DNA from: Caldithrix sp.
Lineage (GTDB): Bacteria; KSB1; UBA2214; DYKH01
Reading direction: 5' to 3'
Length of the DNA: 51,055 nt
Assembly (NCBI GenBank): GCA_020722685.1
Contig: DYKH01000023.1
Location: forward strand, 1-51,055
This document shows, one piece after another, positions 45,509-51,055 of this stretch; within the stretch, counting starts at the first letter, position 1; every line of letters starts with the position of its first letter. The translations under genes and the position numbers were made by a program. Under the pieces are notes generated by a model that was given only the letters and a program-made list of their open reading frames with translations, was not told the DNA's origin and ran no database searches.

Positions 45509-46831
45509 ATGAACATCAGCATCTTTGGATTGGGTTACGTCGGCAGCGTGTCCGCGGCTTGTTTTGCTCAAATGGGACATCAGGTGATTGGCATCGACAC
45601 GAATGCCAACAAGGTCAACATGATCAATCAAGGCATCGCGCCGATCGTGGAACAGGATATTGAAGAAATTATTAAGCGACAAGTAGCAAGCGGACGCTTA
45701 CGTGCCACACAAAACGTCGAAGAAGCCGTGAGCCATGCTAGCGTCATTTTCGTTTGCGTGGGAACACCCAGCAACGGCAACGGCAGCATCGACTTTAAGC
45801 ACATCCAGCGTGTGTGCGCCGAAATTGGCGACGCCTTGAAGAATAAAGAAGCATTTACCGTCGTCGCCATTCGCAGCACCATGCTGCCGAACATAGCCGA
45901 GGAAGTGGCCATTCCGAATTTGGAGTGGCACTCGGGCAAGATTGCCGGACACGACTTTGGCTTTGCAGTCAATCCTGAATTCCTGCGCGAAGGCAGCTCG
46001 GTCTATGATTTTTACCATCCACCCAAAACGGTCATCGGCGCGCTGGACAAGGCAGCCGGCGACACGCTGGAAAAATTGTATGAGGCCATAGATGCTCCGC
46101 TGTTCCGCTTGAGCATCGGCGAAGCTTCGATGATTAAATACGCCGACAACGCCTTCCATGCCATCAAGGTGACTTTTGCCAACGAAATCGGGCGTCTGTG
46201 CAAAGTCTTCGGCATTGACAGTCGCAAGGTCATGGAGGTCTTTACCCGCGACGTAAAGCTGAACCTGTCCCCCTACTACTTAAAGCCGGGTTTCGCCTTT
46301 GGCGGCTCTTGTCTGCCCAAAGATTTGCGCGCCATCACCCACTGCGCCAAGCAAGCGGACGTGGAAGTGCCGTTGATGAAAGCGGCCATGGAAAGCAACG
46401 AGGAGCATATCCGCTTCACCTTGGAGAAAGTGAAGGACCATGGCAAGAAGCGCATCGGTGTGCTCGGCCTCAGCTTCAAAGCCGGCACCGATGATCTGCG
46501 CGAAAGTCCGGTGGTGACCTTGGTGGAGCAGCTCATCGGCAAAGGCTATGATGTCAGCATATTCGACAAGAACGTGTCCATTGCCCGGCTGATCGGCTCC
46601 AACAAGGAGTACATCGAGCGGGAAATTCCCCACATTGCCAAGCTCATGTGCGGCTCCGTGCAGGAGGTGCTGGCAAAATCCGAGGTGGTGGTAGTGGGCA
46701 ACAAGGCGGAAGAACACGAGGCCGTTTTGGGCGAGTTGAAGAACGGCCACAAAATCATCGATTTGACCGGCTTGAAGAATGCAAAAAACGGAAATCTCAA
46801 AGAGGTAGATTATGAAGGACTGCTCTGGTAA
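45509..46831 (+). CDS. UDP-glucose/GDP-mannose-type 6-dehydrogenase
   Basis: A 440-residue NAD-dependent dehydrogenase oxidising a nucleotide sugar to its uronic acid. NAD-binding is by NISIFGLGYVGSVSAACFAQ (2-21). The middle has FVCVGTPSNGNGSIDF and NPEFLREGSSVYDF. The catalytic cysteine is in GFAFGGSCLPKD (about 260-271). The C-terminal domain has LGLSFKAGTDDLRESP. GFAFGGSCLPKDLRA is closest in my memory to GDP-mannose dehydrogenase (AlgD), but the UDP-glucose enzyme is not excluded. It implies an acidic polysaccharide. A strong AGGAGGAG precedes the ATG by four bases, and the gene overlaps the next by 20 bases. Confidence 0.93.
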   Translation: MNISIFGLGYVGSVSAACFAQMGHQVIGIDTNANKVNMINQGIAPIVEQDIEEIIKRQVASGRLRATQNVEEAVSHASVIFVCVGTPSNGNGSIDFKHIQRVCAEIGDALKNKEAFTVVAIRSTMLPNIAEEVAIPNLEWHSGKIAGHDFGFAVNPEFLREGSSVYDFYHPPKTVIGALDKAAGDTLEKLYEAIDAPLFRLSIGEASMIKYADNAFHAIKVTFANEIGRLCKVFGIDSRKVMEVFTRDVKLNLSPYYLKPGFAFGGSCLPKDLRAITHCAKQADVEVPLMKAAMESNEEHIRFTLEKVKDHGKKRIGVLGLSFKAGTDDLRESPVVTLVEQLIGKGYDVSIFDKNVSIARLIGSNKEYIEREIPHIAKLMCGSVQEVLAKSEVVVVGNKAEEHEAVLGELKNGHKIIDLTGLKNAKNGNLKEVDYEGLLW

Positions 46832-48224
46832 GATCCTGATCATCGTACAAAACCTGCCGGTGCCTTTTGACAGAAGGGTTTGGTTGGAGGCGCAAAGCTT
46901 GCGGGATCACGGCTATCAGGTCGCGGTGATTTGTCCCAAGTCGCAGGAGTACCCGGAAAGTCACGTGGTCATCGATGGTATTTCTATCTATCGTTACCGA
47001 ATTCCCCTTGAAGCGCGCGGCTTTCTCGGCTATGTTTTCGAGTTCGTCTACGCCTGGCTGATGACTGCGTTCCTGTCTGTTAGAGTGCTTTTCCGCGAAG
47101 GGTTCGACGTCATTCAGGCCTGCAATCCGCCGGATACTTACTTTCTGTTGGGCGCCCTATACAAACTATTCGGCAAGATGTTTGTCTTCGACCATCATGA
47201 TCTGTCGCCGGAGATGTTCATGGCCAAGTACGAAAAAACCAACGGACTCTTATACCAAGGCCTGATCTATCTGGAGAAATTGACCATGCGCACTGCAAAG
47301 GTCGTTTTCGCCATGAATGAATCGCACAAAGAAATCGCTTTGAAGCGCGGAAAAAAGCGGCCTGAAGAAGTCGTCATCGTGCGCACCGGCCCGGATTTGA
47401 ACCGGCTCAAGTTAGTACCGGCGGAAAAGTCGCTGAAAAAAGGCCGCAAATATCTGGTCTGCTACCTGGGAGAGATGTGTCCCCAGGACGGCGTAGATTA
47501 CCTGCTGACGTCCGCCAAGTATTTGAACGAGGAGTTGGGACGCCGGGACACGCACTTTGTGATCATGGGCGGCGGACCGGAAATGCCAAAACTGAAAGTG
47601 CTGAGCGAACAAATGGGCCTCGCGGAATATGTGGAATTCACCGGGCGCATTCCCGATGACCTGTTGTGCCGCTATCTTTCTACTGCCGACGTATGCGTCG
47701 ATCCCGATCCTTGGTCCGAATGGGCGAACCGCTCCACTATGAACAAGATTATGGAGTACATGACGTTTGGCAAGCCCATCGTCGCCTTCGATCTCAAGGA
47801 AAGCCGTAATTCTGCTCAACAGGCGGCCGTGTATGCCAAGATCGACGACGTGAAAGATTTTGCCCTCAAAATCGCCGAGCTGCTGGACGACCCGGAGCGA
47901 CGCAAAGTGATGGGAAGATTCGGCATCCAGCGAGTGCAGGAGGAGCTGGCTTGGCAACACACACACAAGGCGCTCTTGGCAGCCTACGAAGGCGTTTTTG
48001 CAAAAGCCTCTCTTGGCAGAAGCAAACCAATGGCGGCTGTAGAATCTTCTGCAATTCGACCAAGCAAAAACATCAAAAAGTTCCGTATTGTTGGCGACAA
48101 ATTGGTAGTGCCGAGCGGCATGACGATCCCTGAAAGATCGCTGCATGTTTCTTGGAAGAATACAGATGAGGCCACCTTCAGCGAATCAGCAGATGTGGCG
48201 TTGGAAGAGGCGAGCATATCCTAA
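46812..48224 (+). CDS. Family 4 glycosyltransferase with a C-terminal tail
   Basis: A 470-residue GT-B enzyme. It starts KILIIVQNLPVPFDRRVWLE, as in WbuB-like GT4 enzymes, with FDHHDLSPEMF in the first domain. The donor domain has LVCYLGEMCPQDGVDYLL, VEFTGRIPDDLLCRYLSTAD and MNKIMEYMTFGKPIVAFDL. It ends at about 400, after which a tail of about 65 residues without known fold follows. The start lies inside the dehydrogenase gene (20-base overlap), and GAGG precedes it by six to seven bases. Confidence 0.9.
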   Translation: MKDCSGKILIIVQNLPVPFDRRVWLEAQSLRDHGYQVAVICPKSQEYPESHVVIDGISIYRYRIPLEARGFLGYVFEFVYAWLMTAFLSVRVLFREGFDVIQACNPPDTYFLLGALYKLFGKMFVFDHHDLSPEMFMAKYEKTNGLLYQGLIYLEKLTMRTAKVVFAMNESHKEIALKRGKKRPEEVVIVRTGPDLNRLKLVPAEKSLKKGRKYLVCYLGEMCPQDGVDYLLTSAKYLNEELGRRDTHFVIMGGGPEMPKLKVLSEQMGLAEYVEFTGRIPDDLLCRYLSTADVCVDPDPWSEWANRSTMNKIMEYMTFGKPIVAFDLKESRNSAQQAAVYAKIDDVKDFALKIAELLDDPERRKVMGRFGIQRVQEELAWQHTHKALLAAYEGVFAKASLGRSKPMAAVESSAIRPSKNIKKFRIVGDKLVVPSGMTIPERSLHVSWKNTDEATFSESADVALEEASIS

Positions 48225-48242
48225 ACCTGCGGAAAGAAACGA

Positions 48243-49268
48243 ATGAAACAGCTCCGGAACATATATCACCTCATGGCATGGAGTATCCTGATGTTATCAA
48301 GCTGCTCGCTCAAAAATCCCGTCAAGCCGGCTGACAAAGCGACCGGCTGGGTACCCTTGAACAGCGGCTTAACCAGTTTGACCGTCCAGGCCATTGCTGC
48401 CGATCCTTCCGTGCCAAGCACCTTATATGCCGGAACATTAGAAGGGGCGTTCAAGAGCACGAATGGCGGCGAAAACTGGTCGCGTCTCACCACTGGATTG
48501 ACCAGCCAGGACATCAAGACCATCGCAGTGCATCCGCAGGAAAGTAACTGGTTGTTTCTCGGCACCTGGGGAAAAGGTCTCTTCCGCAGCAGTAATTATG
48601 GCCAAAGTTGGCAAAGCGCCTGGCCGACAGGGCAGGACCCGAGGATTTATGCCGTTTACGTAGCCGGGGGAAACCAAAACACGCTATGGGCGGCTACCGA
48701 AAACGGGCTGTACAAGAGCGCCGACAAAGGCTCGACCTGGACGCGCTCGTTTCACTATGGAAGCGTATTGGCGATTGCATGTGCGGCCATCGAGCCGAAT
48801 ACTGCTTTCATCGGCGTGCGTTACAAGGGAGTTTTTAGATCCATCGACAACGGAGCAAATTGGATGCAGGCTAATCAAGGTATTTACAACTCGGGCAGCG
48901 AATACGCCAGCGCCAATAGTTTCGCCCTCAATCCGGTCAATTCCAACCAGGTCTACATGAGCACCGGGTGGGTCGATCTGTACGAGTCCGTGGATGGCGG
49001 CTCAGCCTGGCAGCAGATTGCTCCGGAACTGAGCGAGCTACACGTCGTTTCCGTGGTGGTGAATCCCAACAATCCCGATCACCTCTGGGCCGTTACACAA
49101 AGCAATGGCGTCTATCGCAGCCGGAATGGCGGCGATACTTGGACGGCCTGCAATCAGGGTCTGGGCACATTGGAAATGAAAAGCATCTATCTTGAGAGCG
49201 GGACCCGGACTGTTGTCTACGTCGGCACTATTGGCAAAGGCATTTATAAATATGAGGCCGTCGATTAA
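48243..49268 (+). CDS. Beta-propeller (BNR/sortilin-like) lipoprotein
   Basis: A 341-residue lipoprotein: the signal peptide ends in MLSSC. The mature part is made of repeating propeller blades. Examples are LYAGTLEGAFKSTNGGENW, LFRSSNYGQSWQSAW, LYKSADKGSTWTRSF, VFRSIDNGANW, LYESVDGGSAW and VYRSRNGGDTW, the S/T-x-D/N-x-G-x-x-W Asp-box pattern, six or seven times. Such proteins are usually surface-bound scaffolds or enzymes; YCF48-like assembly factors are relatives. It lies within the exopolysaccharide run and overlaps the next gene, so it likely acts with the polymer at the outer membrane. The exact role is not known. Confidence 0.82.
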   Translation: MKQLRNIYHLMAWSILMLSSCSLKNPVKPADKATGWVPLNSGLTSLTVQAIAADPSVPSTLYAGTLEGAFKSTNGGENWSRLTTGLTSQDIKTIAVHPQESNWLFLGTWGKGLFRSSNYGQSWQSAWPTGQDPRIYAVYVAGGNQNTLWAATENGLYKSADKGSTWTRSFHYGSVLAIACAAIEPNTAFIGVRYKGVFRSIDNGANWMQANQGIYNSGSEYASANSFALNPVNSNQVYMSTGWVDLYESVDGGSAWQQIAPELSELHVVSVVVNPNNPDHLWAVTQSNGVYRSRNGGDTWTACNQGLGTLEMKSIYLESGTRTVVYVGTIGKGIYKYEAVD

Positions 49269-50502
49269 CACAAAAAGGCACAACCTTCTTCTGGCCGCCG
49301 TTATTCTGTTTGGTTTTCTCTTACGACTCGGCTATCTTCTGACTCTGGAAGAGAGAACCTTTTGGGAAGACGAAGCGGACTATCTGGCCTTGGCGCAGAA
49401 CATTGTGAATGGGCAAGGCTACACCAACACCGAAGGCTACCCCACTGCCTTTCGTCCGGTCGGCTACCCGATGCTGCTGGCAGCGCTTGGACTGGCCGGC
49501 ATCAGGAGTCTCTTAGCGATCCGTCTCTTTCAGGCGTTGCTGAGCACGGCGACCATCTACTTGATCGCTTTGCAGACTTTATATGTTTTTAATCGGAAAG
49601 CCGGAATCGCGGCGGCCGCGCTGGCAGGCATCTATCCCTATTTCGTTTTTATGCCTGGTACGGTTTTAGCAACTACCTGGTTTGCATTTTTGCTGGTCAG
49701 CGCCAGCTACGCGTTTGTCCTCGGCTGTGACGGAGAAAACACTAAACTTATGCTGGCGAGCGGCGCCCTTTTTGGTGTTGCCGTTCTGACCCAGCCTTCG
49801 GCTATAGTGTTGGCCGCAACGGCCAGTTTGTGGCACGTGGTAAACAATCGCCGGCGCATCCTCGCAGCGTCCAGGAAGCTACTGCCCTTTTTTATCGCCC
49901 TGCTGCTGATCCTCGCTCCCTGGATGCTCCGCAACACCAGAGACTTGGATTATGCGGGACTGGCCACCAACGGCGGAAGGAACCTGTGGTTAGGCAACAA
50001 TCCTCAGGCGACATCACTGACCGGGAGCGGCGTTGCCATGCCGGCGGAATTGGAGCGACGCATAGACGCATCGTTCTTTGAGGCGGAAAAGGATCAGATT
50101 TACATTAGGGAAGCCGGTAAATTCATCCGCCAAAATCCGTGGCAGTTTGCTGTTCTCTCGTTGCAGAAGGCCGTACACTTTTGGAGCTTGATGCCATCAG
50201 CGACGACTCCGGGCTATATTGAGCAGACGAGCGCAGTGCGCTGGATCAGCGTCTTCAGCTTTGGCCCGATTCTTCTTTTGTCGCTTTTGGCTTTCCATTT
50301 TGCCGCACAAGGGCAAAGAAAGCACATAGCTTTGTGGCTCGCATACGCAGCATTCTTCACAGTGCTCCATGCCGTTTTCATCGCCAAGGTTCGACTGCGG
50401 CTGCCCATCGATCATTTTCTGATCATGGGCGCCGGGTTCACTGCGACTTATTTATTTGAAAAGATCAAAGGAAGCAGGCTGACGGCCTTGCTTCGTCATT
50501 AG
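49252..50502 (+). CDS. ArnT/PMT-like membrane glycosyltransferase (GT39/GT83 type)
   Basis: A 416-residue integral membrane protein with about ten hydrophobic segments. The first loop has EERTFWEDEADYLALAQNIV, and then AFRPVGYPMLLAAL. This is the acidic, catalytic-type loop of polyprenyl-phosphate-sugar transferases (PMT_2/ArnT clan). It would attach a sugar from a lipid carrier on the periplasmic side, perhaps to the polymer or a surface glycan. I chose the ATG at 49252, since the frame before it lies inside the preceding gene. The overlap is 17 bases. It is the last gene of the run. Confidence 0.82.
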   Translation: MRPSINTKRHNLLLAAVILFGFLLRLGYLLTLEERTFWEDEADYLALAQNIVNGQGYTNTEGYPTAFRPVGYPMLLAALGLAGIRSLLAIRLFQALLSTATIYLIALQTLYVFNRKAGIAAAALAGIYPYFVFMPGTVLATTWFAFLLVSASYAFVLGCDGENTKLMLASGALFGVAVLTQPSAIVLAATASLWHVVNNRRRILAASRKLLPFFIALLLILAPWMLRNTRDLDYAGLATNGGRNLWLGNNPQATSLTGSGVAMPAELERRIDASFFEAEKDQIYIREAGKFIRQNPWQFAVLSLQKAVHFWSLMPSATTPGYIEQTSAVRWISVFSFGPILLLSLLAFHFAAQGQRKHIALWLAYAAFFTVLHAVFIAKVRLRLPIDHFLIMGAGFTATYLFEKIKGSRLTALLRH

Positions 50503-51055
50503 ACTTTGGCGATGCACCGTGATCAGCACCTTTCTGCGGACGCTGGAAATATTGCCCGAAAATGTTACTTGTTGAGGATTGGTTTAAACAGAACTATAGT
50601 TTGGCAAATTCTTTCTTAACACAATATGTAGGAGAACTCTCCCAGTTCGACCACAATATATATTCCTGATCGGCGTCTGGAGACGCCTCCTACGGCTTGA
50701 ATTCAAAATTTTGCCAAACTACTGTAAACAGAAATCTCATGTTTCGCGGCCGCATCGTTCACACTGCAAAGGAAAATACTTTGCATAATGAGCACGATTA
50801 AGCATTGTTATGCCGAAGGCATCCTCCCCCGTCTGATGACAGTCTCCTTTACGTATACTGTGCTGCGACTATGGAAGAGACCTTCTGCATGAAACACTCG
50901 ACATTCGCGAGCGTGGAAAGTGGTTTTCGTCATTATCGCGCAGCCCAGCGGCCAGGGAAATCCCTGCGAAATGACAGCCCATGCTCGAACAATGATCCTT
51001 GATGGTAACAGTTCAGGTCCGTTGTCATTTCGAGCGGAGCGAGAAATCTGTATAG
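50503..51055. other. Gene-free right end of about 550 bases with palindromic elements
   Basis: No protein gene recognised. It holds the element at 50597-50721 and, at the edge, GAAATGACA (50968-50976) with its inverse TGTCATTTC (51023-51031). The latter is followed by CGAGCGGAGCGAGAAATC, a sequence style common in dispersed intergenic repeats of FCB genomes. Confidence 0.5.
50597..50721. repeat. Inverted-repeat element with TAGTTTGGCAAA ends and a central hairpin
   Basis: Perfect 12-bp ends (50597-50608 and 50710-50721) enclose about 100 bases. These hold a second perfect hairpin, GGCGTCT-GG-AGACGCC (50672-50687). The layout resembles a small MITE- or REP-like element, with no coding capacity. 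Confidence 0.6.

Overview
The window reads as one contig from an uncultured or poorly known bacterium of the FCB group. The main evidence is a secretion tail of the NYPNPFNPSTTIQY type (Por/type IX-like C-terminal sorting domain) on one intact protein and one pseudogene, FG-GAP/VCBS-type secreted proteins, and SecA with a C-terminal zinc motif. The style resembles Calditrichaeota/KSB1-type lineages, but this is inference from protein style and not a phylogenetic result.

Left part, minus strand (about 357-19265). A compact three-gene cassette of CRISPR RAMP proteins lies at 357-5461: a 1074-residue fusion of several Cas7-like RAMP domains, a zinc-ribbon protein of unknown family, and a Cas6-like endoribonuclease. 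The genes overlap or abut. The cassette is closed on one side by secA and on the other by what looks like the tail of a convergent gene, so no cas10, cas1, cas2 or CRISPR array is visible with it. Next comes secA, which encodes an extraordinary 2102 residues. Its extra mass sits in two places (the preprotein cross-linking domain and the C-terminal helical domain), and by eye both expansions look like multiplied copies of SecA's own structural elements. Further along are nusB, ilvE, recJ, the RNase P RNA gene rnpB, a coiled-coil/zinc-ribbon protein, a cupin, and an M29-like metallopeptidase.

Middle part (19266-24669). A divergent transketolase-like gene is followed by about 2.2 kb of gene-poor sequence. 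This stretch holds a decayed, stop-interrupted FG-GAP/FN3/sorting-tail pseudogene and several palindromes.

Right part, plus strand (24670-50502). Three secreted proteins come first: an FN3 protein with a duplicated C-terminal module, a sorting-tail protein, and a large multidomain glycoside-hydrolase-like protein. They are followed by a Wzx/Wzy-type exopolysaccharide cluster: export lipoprotein, chain-length protein, tiny XRE regulator, ExeA-like ATPase, BY-kinase-like protein with a degenerate Walker A, Wzy/WaaL-like polymerase, two methyltransferases, Wzx flippase, three glycosyltransferases, CapK-like adenylate-forming enzyme, nucleotide-sugar dehydrogenase, a beta-propeller lipoprotein, and an ArnT/PMT-like membrane glycosyltransferase. 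Together these could make, polymerise, export and trim an acidic extracellular polysaccharide.

Spacers throughout carry dispersed palindromic elements of a few recognisable families. One short palindrome type also appears inside the RNase P RNA gene. The best candidates for something undescribed are the Cas10-less RAMP cassette and the giant, internally repeated SecA.
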